The notes: a model not told the origin generated them from the sequence alone. Shown: positions 34,104 through 43,244, counted from the stretch's first letter. The stretch: 62,267 bases of DNA from Anaerolineales bacterium (GCA_016744335.1 JADGEO010000020.1:1-62267), one strand, 5' to 3'. Translations and numbers: made by a program.

Positions 34104-34183
34104 AACGCGAATTTCACGAATGGACGAATGACGCAAATGTTTTTAAAAATTCGCGCAATTCGCTAATTCGCGTCATTAGCGTT
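34104..34183. repeat. 80-bp imperfect inverted repeat
   Basis: Two 34-nt arms (34104-34137 and 34150-34183) pair around a 12-base A/T loop. The left arm has AACGCGAATTTCACGAATGG and the right arm complements it with several mismatches, some of which would be G-U pairs in RNA. It lies between the small basic gene and the thrombospondin-repeat gene and ends about 23 bases before the latter's start. It looks like a dispersed palindromic element. Confidence 0.65.
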
Positions 34184-34206
34184 AAAAAGATGAAGGAAAA
34201 CCAACC

Positions 34207-34548
34207 ATGAAAAAGAAATACATTCCTATTTTTCTAATAATTCTCCTGCTTATCATCATTTTCTACCTCCTCGCCAATAAAAACAACATCGGCGGTATTT
34301 TTCGCACGCCAACGCCGCCCCCGACCAACACAGCCACCATCACGCCCAGCCCAACAAACACCGCCATCTTCACCCCAACCCCCACCGAATCCCTCTCATG
34401 GTCATATCTCGATGACGACGGCGATGGTGTGCTAAACTATGCCGACAACTGCCCGCAGAAATATGCCGAAACCAACAACGGCTGTCCGCAGAATAGTAGT
34501 GGCGGTAGCGGCGGGCCAGACGACCCTCCTGATGGTGGCGGCGACTAA
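34207..34548 (+). CDS. Membrane-anchored protein with thrombospondin type 3 repeat
   Basis: This is a 113-residue protein. An N-terminal TM anchor (residues 5-23) leads to a Thr/Pro-rich linker (TPTPPPTNTATITPSPTNTA). One thrombospondin type 3-like calcium motif DDDGDGVLNYADNCP follows, with CPQ repeated after it, and a Gly/Asp-rich tail. The single TSP3 unit should bind calcium outside the cell. Function is unknown; it may be a remnant or minimal version of larger TSP3 surface proteins. AAGGAAAA precedes the ATG. Confidence 0.75.
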   Translation: MKKKYIPIFLIILLLIIIFYLLANKNNIGGIFRTPTPPPTNTATITPSPTNTAIFTPTPTESLSWSYLDDDGDGVLNYADNCPQKYAETNNGCPQNSSGGSGGPDDPPDGGGD

Positions 34549-34598
34549 TAAATCAAAACAGAAATTATCCCTAACAAATCATTTCTAAGGAAAACCCT

Positions 34599-37500
34599 AT
34601 GAAAAAAACCTACACCAACCGCACCTACCTCGACGCCCTATCAAAGAAAGTCCTCATCTTCGATGGCGCAATGGGAACCAGCATCCAAAATCAACATCTC
34701 ACCGCCGAGCATTTTGGCGGTGAGAAATATGTTGGGTGTAACGATTATCTTGTCCTGACCTACCCCGAATCTGTTGAAAAGGTGCATCGCTCCTTTTTCG
34801 ATGTCGGTGTGGACGTGGTCGAGACCGACACCTTCCGCGCCAACCGCCTGACTCTTGATGAATATGGAATCGGCGATAAAACCTACGAAATGAATTTCGC
34901 CGCGGCATCGTTGGCGCGCAGAATTGCGGATGAATATTCGGGTGGCGGGATTGCAGGGGAGCAGCATGCTGCTCCCCTACAATCCGCGCCCCTACAGCCG
35001 CGATTTGTCGCTGGCTCAATGGGACCTACGGGAAAACTCCCCTCTGCTGACGACCCCGACCTCTCGGATGTCGGCTACGATGATCTCGCCGAGCTTTTCC
35101 GTGAGCAGGCAACTGGTCTGCTCGAAGGGGGCGTAGATCTCCTTCTTATCGAAACATCGCAGGATATTCTCGAAGTCAAAGCCGCCATCGAAGGCATCCA
35201 AACTGCTTTCGCCGAGACAAAGATTATTGTCCCGATCCAAGCCCAAATCACGCTCGATACGACAGGCAGAATGCTCTTCGGCACCGACATCGCCGCCGCT
35301 GTCGCCATCCTCGAAGGCCTGCCTATAGACGTCATCGGCATGAACTGTTCCACCGGTCCAGAACACATGCGTGCGCCCATCGAATTTCTCGGCGAAAACA
35401 CCCCGCTCCCGGTTTCCTGCATCCCCAACGCTGGCATGCCGATGAACGTGGATGGCGAAGCGGTTTATCACCTTCAACCCGAAAACTTTGCCAACGACCT
35501 GTACGAATTTGTTGAGAAAAATAATATCTCTGTGGTGGGGGGATGCTGTGGAACGACGCCGGCGCATTTGTCGGCATTAGTAGAAAAGATGCGGGGCACT
35601 GCTCATCCACAGCGACCGGAACGCTCTACCCCTCGGCTTGCTTCCGGTATCCGATCGTTTACGATGCGTCAAGAACCTGCCCCACTCATCATCGGCGAGC
35701 GTTGTAATGCGCAAGGTAGCCGAAAATTCAAACGTCTCTTGCTCGAAGAAAAATGGGATGAAATTCTCGAAGTTGCCCGCCACCAAGTGGATTACGGATC
35801 GCACGCCCTCGATATTTCTGTGGCTGTCACCGAAAACGCTGATGAAGCGGGCTTGATGCATAATGTTGTCCGTAAATTGGTCACGGCAGGCATTGATGTG
35901 CCGCTCGTTTTTGACACGACTGATATTGACGTGATGGAAGCGGGGCTAAAAGTTGCCCCCGGACGCTCGATGCTCAACTCCACTCATCTCGAAAGTGGAC
36001 GCGAAAAAGCCGATAAAGTTTTTGCTTTGGCGAAGAAACATAATGCCACCGTGATGGTTTTGACGATTGACGAAGTAGGCATGGCAAAAACCGCTGAGCG
36101 GAAATTAGAGATTGCAAAGCGTCTTCACGATATTGCCGTGAACGACCACGGGCTGAAATCTGAAGATTTGGTCTTCGATGCCCTCACCTTCACCCTCGCC
36201 ACTGGCGAAGCAGAATATCTTGATTCTGCGAATGCGACTATTGAAGGCATCAAGCGTATTAAGGCAGAGTTGCCGGGCGTTTTCACATCTTTGGGCGTAA
36301 GTAATGTCTCTTTTGGTTTGAGCAAAGTTGCTCGCCACGTCATTAACTCTGCCTTCCTGTATCACTGCGTCCAAGCTGGTTTGGATATGGCAATTGTCAA
36401 CCCCGCAACGACCCCGCCTTATGGTGAAATTCCCGACAACGAGCGTGAACTGGTCGAAGATTTGATTTTTAATAGACGTGAAGATGCGCTCCAGCGCGTA
36501 ATTGAGCATTTTGATGGGCGAGAAGCAACAGTCGTAGATTCTACATTTGACCCCACCGAAGGGATGAGCCTCGCTGAAAGACTTCATTGGCGTATCGTGC
36601 ATAGGCAACCTGGCGCAGTTGGGGAATCTGCGAGTGTTGGGGATGATGTGGATTTAATTATCGCAGGCGAAATTCAAGAAGCCGTTGTAGAGAAAAGACA
36701 CGATACAGCGATTGATATTCTCAACAATGTCCTGCTCCCCGCTATGAAAGAAGTTGGCGATAAATTCGGCGCAGGAGAATTGATTTTGCCCTTTGTCTTG
36801 CAATCTGCCGAAGTAATGAAAAAAGCAGTCGCACGGCTGGAGCAATATCTTGAGCGTGCCGAAGGGACATCGAAAGGAAAACTTGTCCTTGCTACCGTTT
36901 ATGGCGACGTGCATGATATTGGCAAAAACCTTGTCAAGACAATTTTGGGCAATAACGGCTTTGAAATTGTAGATTTGGGCAAACAAGTCCCGGCAGAGAC
37001 GATTATTAAGGCTGCCATCGAAGAAAATGCGGATGCGATTGGGCTTTCGGCTTTGCTGGTGAACACGTCCAAGCAGATGCCGTTAATTGTCAACGAACTG
37101 CATCGGCGTGGGCAAAATATCCCCGTGTTATTGGGTGGAGCGGCGATTAATCGGCGTTTTGGGATGCGCATTAACAAGACCGAAGATGGGGGTCAATATG
37201 ACGCAGGTGCTTTTTACTGCAAAGATGCTTTCGAGGGACTTGAGACGATGGAAGCCTTGCAAAATGATGAAGCCAAACCCGCGTTGATGGAGGGGCTTCA
37301 AGCCAAAATCACGCGTGAACTCGAACGTTCTTCTAAAGTGGCGCCTAAGCCAAAGGCAAGCAAACGTTCGGAAATCGTACCGAATCCCATTCATCTTCCC
37401 GCCAAATTGGGTGCGCAAATCGTTAAGGATATGCCGCTAGAAATGGTCTTCGAGCATCTTTATAAAAAGGAATTATTCCGCTTATCGTGGGGTGCAAAAA

Positions 37501-38150
37501 ATACCCGCGGCGAAGAATGGACAAAACTCGAAGCTCAGTTTGAAGAACGATTGGCAATAATGAAAAAAGATGCGTTGAAAACAGGGTGGCTAAAGCCTCA
37601 GGGTGTTTACGGATTTTTCCCCTGTCAAGCCGATGGGGATGCGTTGGTGATTTATGACCCAGCCTCTGTAGGGGCACAGCATGCTGCTCCCCTACAGAGA
37701 TTCTCTTTCCCACGCCAAGCGAAAAAGAAAAATCTTTGTCTCGCCGATTATTTTGCCCCAGTTGGCTCAGATAAAATGGATGTGGTTGCTTTTCAGGTCG
37801 TTACGGTTGGGCAAGAAGCGACAGAGAAATTTGATGCCCTCCAAAATGCTGGTGATTACTCAGAAGGCTATTTTGTACACGGCTTGGCAGTCCAAACAGC
37901 AGAAGCAACGGCAAATTATTTGCACGCCCATATTCAACGTGAGATGGGCATTCCCGCCAAAGAGGGCAAACGCTATTCGTGGGGCTACGCCGCCATCCCA
38001 GATTTGGATGACCACAAGAAGGTCTTTGAACTATTGCCTGCCGAAGAAGCACTTGGCATGTCCTTAACTTCTGCCTATCAACTGGTGCCTGAGCAATCTA
38101 CTGCGGCAATTGTGGTGCATCATGTAGATGCACAGTATTTTAGTCTCTAA
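34599..38150 (+). CDS. metH: Cobalamin-dependent methionine synthase
   Basis: This 1183-residue enzyme methylates homocysteine from methyltetrahydrofolate through cobalamin. The Hcy-binding barrel (about 1-335) has the zinc Cys in NCSTG and GGCCGTTPAH. The folate barrel (about 355-640) has GERCNAQGSRKFKRLL. The cap and B12 domain have VYGDVHDIGKNLV near 767, whose His is the lower cobalt ligand. The activation domain at the end has SWGYAAIPDLDDH. Two loops carry extra peptide encoded by 36-nt palindromes: residues about 117-133 (GEQHAAPLQ, then a partial repeat) and about 1022-1034 (GAQHAAPLQ). Both sit between conserved elements, so the enzyme probably remains active. AAGGAAAA precedes the ATG. 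Confidence 0.95.
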   Translation: MKKTYTNRTYLDALSKKVLIFDGAMGTSIQNQHLTAEHFGGEKYVGCNDYLVLTYPESVEKVHRSFFDVGVDVVETDTFRANRLTLDEYGIGDKTYEMNFAAASLARRIADEYSGGGIAGEQHAAPLQSAPLQPRFVAGSMGPTGKLPSADDPDLSDVGYDDLAELFREQATGLLEGGVDLLLIETSQDILEVKAAIEGIQTAFAETKIIVPIQAQITLDTTGRMLFGTDIAAAVAILEGLPIDVIGMNCSTGPEHMRAPIEFLGENTPLPVSCIPNAGMPMNVDGEAVYHLQPENFANDLYEFVEKNNISVVGGCCGTTPAHLSALVEKMRGTAHPQRPERSTPRLASGIRSFTMRQEPAPLIIGERCNAQGSRKFKRLLLEEKWDEILEVARHQVDYGSHALDISVAVTENADEAGLMHNVVRKLVTAGIDVPLVFDTTDIDVMEAGLKVAPGRSMLNSTHLESGREKADKVFALAKKHNATVMVLTIDEVGMAKTAERKLEIAKRLHDIAVNDHGLKSEDLVFDALTFTLATGEAEYLDSANATIEGIKRIKAELPGVFTSLGVSNVSFGLSKVARHVINSAFLYHCVQAGLDMAIVNPATTPPYGEIPDNERELVEDLIFNRREDALQRVIEHFDGREATVVDSTFDPTEGMSLAERLHWRIVHRQPGAVGESASVGDDVDLIIAGEIQEAVVEKRHDTAIDILNNVLLPAMKEVGDKFGAGELILPFVLQSAEVMKKAVARLEQYLERAEGTSKGKLVLATVYGDVHDIGKNLVKTILGNNGFEIVDLGKQVPAETIIKAAIEENADAIGLSALLVNTSKQMPLIVNELHRRGQNIPVLLGGAAINRRFGMRINKTEDGGQYDAGAFYCKDAFEGLETMEALQNDEAKPALMEGLQAKITRELERSSKVAPKPKASKRSEIVPNPIHLPAKLGAQIVKDMPLEMVFEHLYKKELFRLSWGAKNTRGEEWTKLEAQFEERLAIMKKDALKTGWLKPQGVYGFFPCQADGDALVIYDPASVGAQHAAPLQRFSFPRQAKKKNLCLADYFAPVGSDKMDVVAFQVVTVGQEATEKFDALQNAGDYSEGYFVHGLAVQTAEATANYLHAHIQREMGIPAKEGKRYSWGYAAIPDLDDHKKVFELLPAEEALGMSLTSAYQLVPEQSTAAIVVHHVDAQYFSL
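34949..34984. repeat. 36-nt palindrome inserted in frame in metH, copy 1
   Basis: The core GGGGAGCAGCA and its exact complement are flanked by GATTG and CAATC; only one position mismatches over 36 nt. Length is a multiple of three. A half copy (GCCCCTACAG) follows at about 34988-34997. Because it is palindromic, both strands read GEQHAAPLQ. Confidence 0.85.
37664..37699. repeat. 36-nt palindrome inserted in frame in metH, copy 2
   Basis: CTCTGTAGGGGCACAGCA is followed by its near-complement; two positions mismatch over 36 nt. Length is identical to copy 1 and the core CAGCATGCTGCTCCCCTACA is shared. It sits in a variable loop before RFSFPRQ of the activation domain. Confidence 0.85.
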
Positions 38151-38183
38151 CGACCGTTGCCGATAAGCCTCAAGTTTTAATTT

Positions 38184-38253
38184 TAGCCACCGATTTCACA
38201 GATTTCCATGGAATTTTATTCTTTTTCAGTGAAATCTGTGTAATCAGTGGCTA
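38184..38253. repeat. Inverted repeat after metH
   Basis: A 23-nt arm starting TAGCCACCGATTTCACAGAT (38184-38206) pairs with 38231-38253 with two mismatches. Similar GATTTCACAGATT / AATCTGTG sequences are, from memory, common dispersed intergenic repeats in environmental bacterial genomes. It may also help end metH transcription, although no T-run follows. Confidence 0.65.
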
Positions 38254-38379
38254 TTTTAAGTCCTTGCGTAGCTAAGTTTCCTTATCCGCGACTCAGGTTC
38301 TCTAGTTATACTCGTCCCTAGTCTCCCTTAAGAAGAGGATGTGGGGAGGCAAGAAGCTACAGCAAAAACAGGTAAAAAA

Positions 38380-39870
38380 ATGAAAAAGGCATTTGAAAAG
38401 TTTTTACTAAGCCCCATATACCCGCTTTTATTGAGCGTTTACCCAATCTTGACTCTTTTTTCAAATAATATCTATCAGCTCAGCTTTTCTTTTTTGCTCA
38501 GACCTTTTTTCGTCTCTGTGTTTATGGGCATAGTTATTTTCTGGGGTGCAAAGCTCTTTTTTAAAACATGGCATAAATCTGCTTTTTTTGCTATGTTGGC
38601 TATTTTGTTTTTTGGCTTTTACGGGCATATCAAAAATTTTTTAGAAGCAAAAGAAGTGCAAGGGGCTTCTTTGTACGTTTTAGGGGGTGGGCTATTCATT
38701 ATTTTCTTTTTTGTTTTTCTCGATAAAAAAAATAAAGGCAAATTCGATTACCCTTCCCTTGCCGCAGGCATAAATTTAATAGCCATTGTTTTACTTTTAT
38801 TCCCCCTCATCAATATGGCACGTTATTATGTCACTAAGTCAATAGCTTTCTCCTCTACAACGCCGAGATTTAGCGAACTAGATAATATAAACCGAGAAAC
38901 CCTCCCCGATATTTATTATATTATTCCCGATGCTTATGCTCGGGCAGATACCTTAAAAGAAATATATGATTACGATAATAGTGAATTTATAGCCGAATTA
39001 GAAGATGCTGGTTTTTATATAGCAAAATGCGGGCAAAGCAATTATCCCATCACGCTTTTATCGTTAACCTCATCATTAAATATAGATTATATTCCTAATC
39101 TAAACGAATATTTTACGCCAGAGAATGACGATATTTTATATTTATTTGCTACCATGAGAAAAAACATCATTATGGAGATGTTTAGCACAGCGGGCTATGA
39201 AACCATAGCCTTTGCATCGGGGTTTCCTTGGGCAGAAATGAGAAATGCCGACACTTTCATCTCTCCCCCTTCAGGAAAAATCAACGAATTTGAAATCGTC
39301 TTCCTGCAAGCAACAATCGCTCAGGTTTTAGACGATATAAATCTTGTTGATTATGAAAATCTCAGTGCCGAAAGATATAGAGAGAGAACACATTTGGTTT
39401 TTGACAGCCTCCTCGATATAGCCAAAAAACCAGGACCACAATTTATTTTTGCGCACATTCTTCTTCCACATCCGCCCTTTGGCTTTGACGCAGAAGGCAA
39501 CGAAATAAGTCCTACAGGAGTTGAGTTTGAAGAAGGCTATACCAACCAACTTACTTATTTCAATGATGAAATACTAAAAAGCATCGCCACCATCAAAGCA
39601 GAATCAGAAACCCCACCGATTATTATTATTCAAGGCGATCATGGTCCACCAACAGGTCGCCCAGATTGGAATCTTCGCATTCTCAACGCCTATTATTTGC
39701 CAGAACACAGCGATTCTCTTTACCCCAGCATCAGCCCGGTAAATACATTTCGCTTAATTCTCAACGAATACTTTGGCGAAAATTATGCCCTATTTCCAGA
39801 TAAAAGTTATAAATTAGAAACAGATAATAATTACGATTATACGCCTATAGAAAACTCTTGTGAAGAATAA
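38380..39870 (+). CDS. Membrane-anchored sulfatase-like (alkaline phosphatase superfamily) protein
   Basis: This is a protein of about 496 residues; the ATG at 38380 is preferred to a GTG at 38341. Four or five TM helices fill the first 170 residues. An outer hydrolase-like domain follows: DIYYIIPDAYARADTLKE, then SNYPITLLSLTSSLN, where a Ser or Thr would be the nucleophile. HILLPHPPFGF and IIQGDHGPPTGRPD, with metal-binding Asp and His, come later. The plan resembles LtaS or phosphoethanolamine transferases more than true sulfatases. The substrate is unknown; an envelope lipid or glycan head group is plausible. panD follows 11 bases later. Confidence 0.75.
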   Translation: MKKAFEKFLLSPIYPLLLSVYPILTLFSNNIYQLSFSFLLRPFFVSVFMGIVIFWGAKLFFKTWHKSAFFAMLAILFFGFYGHIKNFLEAKEVQGASLYVLGGGLFIIFFFVFLDKKNKGKFDYPSLAAGINLIAIVLLLFPLINMARYYVTKSIAFSSTTPRFSELDNINRETLPDIYYIIPDAYARADTLKEIYDYDNSEFIAELEDAGFYIAKCGQSNYPITLLSLTSSLNIDYIPNLNEYFTPENDDILYLFATMRKNIIMEMFSTAGYETIAFASGFPWAEMRNADTFISPPSGKINEFEIVFLQATIAQVLDDINLVDYENLSAERYRERTHLVFDSLLDIAKKPGPQFIFAHILLPHPPFGFDAEGNEISPTGVEFEEGYTNQLTYFNDEILKSIATIKAESETPPIIIIQGDHGPPTGRPDWNLRILNAYYLPEHSDSLYPSISPVNTFRLILNEYFGENYALFPDKSYKLETDNNYDYTPIENSCEE

Positions 39871-39881
39871 AAGAAGGAAAA

Positions 39882-40238
39882 ATGTACAAAAAATTACTCA
39901 AATCCAAAATTCACCGTGCAATCGTTACCGAAGCAGATTTGCATTACGAAGGCAGTCTCACCGTAGACAAAACGCTCTTAGACGCGGCAGGCATCTGCGA
40001 ATACGAATTAGTGCAAGTCGTAGATATAGATAACGGTGCACGTCTTGAAACCTACGCTCTTATCGGCGAAGCAGGATCGGGAGAGATTAAAGCAAACGGT
40101 GCCGCGGCACGATTGATCCATCCCGGCGATCGCGTAATCATTATGACCTACGGATACGCGCGTGATCCTGAGCTTGCTAACTGGATACCCAGCATTATCC
40201 TAATGAATGACGATAACTCAATAAAGGAAATTTTATAG
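39882..40238 (+). CDS. panD: Aspartate 1-decarboxylase
   Basis: This is a 118-residue pyruvoyl enzyme that makes beta-alanine for pantothenate and CoA. The self-cleavage site is Gly-Ser in HYEGSLTVDKTLLDAAGI near residues 23-24. IVTEADLHY, NGARLETYA and the C-terminal NGAAARLIHPGDRVIIM with TYG are standard. AGAAGGAAAA precedes the ATG, and the gene follows the sulfatase-like gene by 11 bases. No other pantothenate gene is here. Confidence 0.95.
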   Translation: MYKKLLKSKIHRAIVTEADLHYEGSLTVDKTLLDAAGICEYELVQVVDIDNGARLETYALIGEAGSGEIKANGAAARLIHPGDRVIIMTYGYARDPELANWIPSIILMNDDNSIKEIL

Positions 40239-40274
40239 CGGCAGAAGCGTATAGCAACTGCTTTCGAGGAAGTT

Positions 40275-40308
40275 CCCCCCCCCCCCAAAAAAAAATAAAT
40301 GCTATAAT
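40275..40308 (+). promoter_or_regulatory. C12A9 tract abutting an extended -10 promoter of the sulfatase gene
   Basis: Twelve C (40275-40286) and nine A (40287-40295) are followed by TAAATGCTATAATG. The TATAAT lies at 40303-40308 with an upstream TG (extended -10). The tract occupies the -35 and spacer region of the gene starting at 40351. Length changes by slippage would change promoter geometry. Confidence 0.6.
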
Positions 40309-40350
40309 GTTTATCTTGGTCAATTTAATTCTTAGAAAAGGAGTAATTTT

Positions 40351-41889
40351 ATGAGCAAAAAACCTAATATCTTAGTCCTCTGGGGCGATGATATCGGTAT
40401 TACCAATCTAAGCTGTTACAGTGATGGGATGATGGGATACCGAACCCCCAACATCGACCGCATTGCCAATGAAGGCATGCGCTTTACTGATGCTTATGCC
40501 CAGCAAAGTTGTACAGCTGGACGCGCCGCATTCATTACAGGGCAAAGCCCCTACCGCACAGGCTTAACCAAAGTGGGGATGCCAGGCGTAGACATTGGCT
40601 TACAAGCCGAAGACGTTACTATAGCCCAATTACTAAAGCCTTTGGGCTATGCTACGGGACAATTTGGTAAAAATCACTTTGGTGATTTAAATAAATACTT
40701 ACCAACCGTTCATGGCTTTGATGAATTCTTTGGCAACTTATATCACCTCAATGCCGAAGAAGAACCAGAAAATGTAGATTATCCCTCAGAAGAAGAATTC
40801 CCTAAATTCCACGAACGCTTTAAGCCTCGTGGTGTGATGCACTGCCACGCTACCGAAGAAGATGACCCCGCCGAACATCCCCGCTGGGGACGTGTTGGCA
40901 AGCAAACAATTGAAGATACGGGTCCGTTAACCAAAAAACGCATGGAAACAATTGACGCGGAGACCTTGCCTTACGCGAAAGATTTCATCCGCAAAGCGCA
41001 TGAAAATGATGAGCCTTTCTTTGTTTGGGTGAATACAACCGCTATGCACTTCCGCACACATCCGAGCGCAGAAATTTTAGGACAGGCAGGACGCTGGCAA
41101 TCTTTCTATCACGATGCTATGGTTGAGCATGATAAACATATTGGTATCATGCTGGACTATTTGGACGAACTAGATATTGCCGACAACACCATTGTTATGT
41201 ATAGCACCGATAATGGTCCGCACATGAATACTTGGCCCGATGCGGGTATGACCCCCTTCCGTAACGAGAAAAACTCAAACTGGGAAGGTGCATTCCGCGT
41301 GCCCGAAATGATACGTTGGCCCGGCAAAATTGAAGCTGGCTCTGTCTCCAACGAGGTTATTGCCCATCAAGATTGGTTGCCCACCGTCTTAGCCGCCGCT
41401 GGTGCACCTGATATCTCAGAAAAACTGGGCGCAGGTCATAAAGTCGGTGATGAAGAGTTTAAGGTATGTATTGATGGTTATAATTTCTTACCTTATCTAA
41501 CTGGTGAAGAAGAAAAAGGACCACGTCCAGGCTTTATTTATTTCTCAGACGATGGAGAACTGGTTGGCGCACGTTTCGATAATTGGAAAGTCGTTTTTGC
41601 TGAACAAAGAACATCTGGAACACTAGCTGTATGGCAAAATCCTTTTGTTGAGTTACGTATTCCTCATTTCTTCAATTTACGAACCGATCCTTTTGAGCGA
41701 GCCAATATTACCTCGAATACCTATTACGATTGGTTGCTTGATCATGCTTATTTGCTCTATGCTGGGCAAGCAATGATTGCTGAATTCTTAGCAACATTTG
41801 TAGAATATCCACCACGTATGAAGCCTGCTAGCTTCTCTGTTGACCAAATCTTGAAAAAGATGGAAGCAGTTATGGCAGGTTCAAGTTAG
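40351..41889 (+). CDS. Arylsulfatase (formylglycine-type sulfatase)
   Basis: This is a 512-residue sulfatase expected to remove sulfate from an organic sulfate ester. ILVLWGDDIGITN at the N-terminus provides metal-binding Asp residues. QQSCTAGRAAFITGQSPYRTGL near residue 52 carries the CxAxR motif, whose Cys can be converted to formylglycine. GKNHFGD and MYSTDNGPHMNTWP provide further active-site residues. No signal peptide or lipobox is seen, so it may act in the cytoplasm. AAAAGGAG precedes the ATG. A SulP-type permease gene lies 1.4 kb downstream. No formylglycine-generating enzyme gene is in the window. Confidence 0.9.
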   Translation: MSKKPNILVLWGDDIGITNLSCYSDGMMGYRTPNIDRIANEGMRFTDAYAQQSCTAGRAAFITGQSPYRTGLTKVGMPGVDIGLQAEDVTIAQLLKPLGYATGQFGKNHFGDLNKYLPTVHGFDEFFGNLYHLNAEEEPENVDYPSEEEFPKFHERFKPRGVMHCHATEEDDPAEHPRWGRVGKQTIEDTGPLTKKRMETIDAETLPYAKDFIRKAHENDEPFFVWVNTTAMHFRTHPSAEILGQAGRWQSFYHDAMVEHDKHIGIMLDYLDELDIADNTIVMYSTDNGPHMNTWPDAGMTPFRNEKNSNWEGAFRVPEMIRWPGKIEAGSVSNEVIAHQDWLPTVLAAAGAPDISEKLGAGHKVGDEEFKVCIDGYNFLPYLTGEEEKGPRPGFIYFSDDGELVGARFDNWKVVFAEQRTSGTLAVWQNPFVELRIPHFFNLRTDPFERANITSNTYYDWLLDHAYLLYAGQAMIAEFLATFVEYPPRMKPASFSVDQILKKMEAVMAGSS

Positions 41890-41923
41890 CACAGAGATCA
41901 GTAACGCAGTAAATCAATAGATT

Positions 41924-41971
41924 AGGTGGCAGGCATTTTTCATAGAAGTTAAATGGCTGTCACCTTTTTTT
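41924..41971 (+). terminator. Intrinsic terminator after the arylsulfatase gene
   Basis: AGGTGGCAGGCAT pairs with ATGGCTGTCACCT (two mismatches) and is followed by seven T. It separates the sulfatase from the methyltransferase gene. Confidence 0.75.
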
Positions 41972-41978
41972 ATTCAAT

Positions 41979-43220
41979 ATGAACCCAAATAGTGCAACCA
42001 CAAAACAAGTAGAAGCATTTTATAACGCGCACCCTTATCCTCCCCCTGTGGACAATTTAGACAATTATCGCCAGCGTTGGCAGGATCAAGGCAGAAAAGA
42101 AGCAGATTTTCACCTATATTGGCACGCACACCCTTATAAAGAAAATTTATCTGTGCTTGTGGCGGGGTGCGGCACATCGCAAGCCGTTAAGCACGCCTTG
42201 CGTAACCCCGCCAACCATATAGTGGGGATTGATATTAGCGAGACGAGTGTTCAGCACACTAAAAAACTCAAAGAGAAATATAAATTAGATAATTTGGATG
42301 TTTACCAACTTCCGATTACACGCGTGAGTGAACTGGAGTGCACTTTTGACAAAATTGCCTGCACTGGCGTTTTACACCACCTCCCCGACCCTGACGCGGG
42401 ATTGCGCGCCCTACACAATGTGCTGAACCCAGAAGGCGCGCTAAACTTGATGGTCTACGCCACTTATGGCAGGGTTGGCGTTTATATGCTTCAAGACTAT
42501 GCTCGTTTATTGGGCGTGGAGGACACAGATGATGATATTAGCGATTTCGCAAATACGCTCATGGAGTTGCCTCCTAATCATCCCTTAGCCCCGCTCTTAG
42601 GCCAATTGCCTGATTTCCGTACAAAGGCCGGGCTGGCAGACGCATTGCTTAATCCGCAAGATCGCGCTTATACTGTGCCACAGTTATTTGATTTTATTCA
42701 TGGGGCAGGGCTGAGTTTTAGTCGTTGGGTACGGCAAGCCGCTTATCTACCGCACTGTGGCTTGTTGAGGGAAATCCCCCATAATACGCGTCTGACACAG
42801 CTTCCCATTGAAGAGCAATATGCCGCGGTAGAACTTTTCCGAGGGACGATTTTGCGGCACAGCTTAATCGCCTATAGAAATGATTCGCAGAATATGCGGG
42901 AAGCCATTGACTTTGATGATGATCGTTGGGAAGACTATATCCCCATTCGCAGAGCGAGAACGATTGTTGTAAAAGAAAATTTACCACCAAATGCGACCGC
43001 AGTTCTTATCAACCAAAGCCACACTGATACAGATATTTATTTGACAATTAACGCTATAGAAGAGCGACTCTTTGATGCTGTAGATAATCAACATTCGATT
43101 ATAGAAATTATTAAAAAATTAAAGCTAGACAAGAAAAAAAACAAATCTTTTGTGCGTACATTTTTCAAACGTCTCTGGTACTATGATCAAGTCGTGTTTA
43201 GAACAACGTTAGATATTTGA
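41979..43220 (+). CDS. Class I SAM-dependent methyltransferase with C-terminal extension
   Basis: This is a 413-residue protein. After TKQVEAFYNAHPYPPP, the SAM-binding motif LVAGCGTSQAVKHAL lies near residue 62, and the acidic loop GIDISETSVQHTKKL near 88. The motif IV/post region CTGVLHHLPDPDAGLRALHNVL is near 131. Residues beyond about 230 form an extra domain with no assigned function, ending in a basic stretch KKLKLDKKKNKSF. The substrate is unknown. The upstream terminator suggests its own promoter, but no clear ribosome site is visible. Confidence 0.83.
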   Translation: MNPNSATTKQVEAFYNAHPYPPPVDNLDNYRQRWQDQGRKEADFHLYWHAHPYKENLSVLVAGCGTSQAVKHALRNPANHIVGIDISETSVQHTKKLKEKYKLDNLDVYQLPITRVSELECTFDKIACTGVLHHLPDPDAGLRALHNVLNPEGALNLMVYATYGRVGVYMLQDYARLLGVEDTDDDISDFANTLMELPPNHPLAPLLGQLPDFRTKAGLADALLNPQDRAYTVPQLFDFIHGAGLSFSRWVRQAAYLPHCGLLREIPHNTRLTQLPIEEQYAAVELFRGTILRHSLIAYRNDSQNMREAIDFDDDRWEDYIPIRRARTIVVKENLPPNATAVLINQSHTDTDIYLTINAIEERLFDAVDNQHSIIEIIKKLKLDKKKNKSFVRTFFKRLWYYDQVVFRTTLDI

Positions 43221-43244
43221 TTTTGAACTCTTACGGAGTAAATT

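Noticed and set aside
34699..35019. Minus-strand frame in metH encoding GEQHAAPLQ
   Set aside because: It is the mirror reading of the 36-nt palindrome and of metH, not a separate gene.
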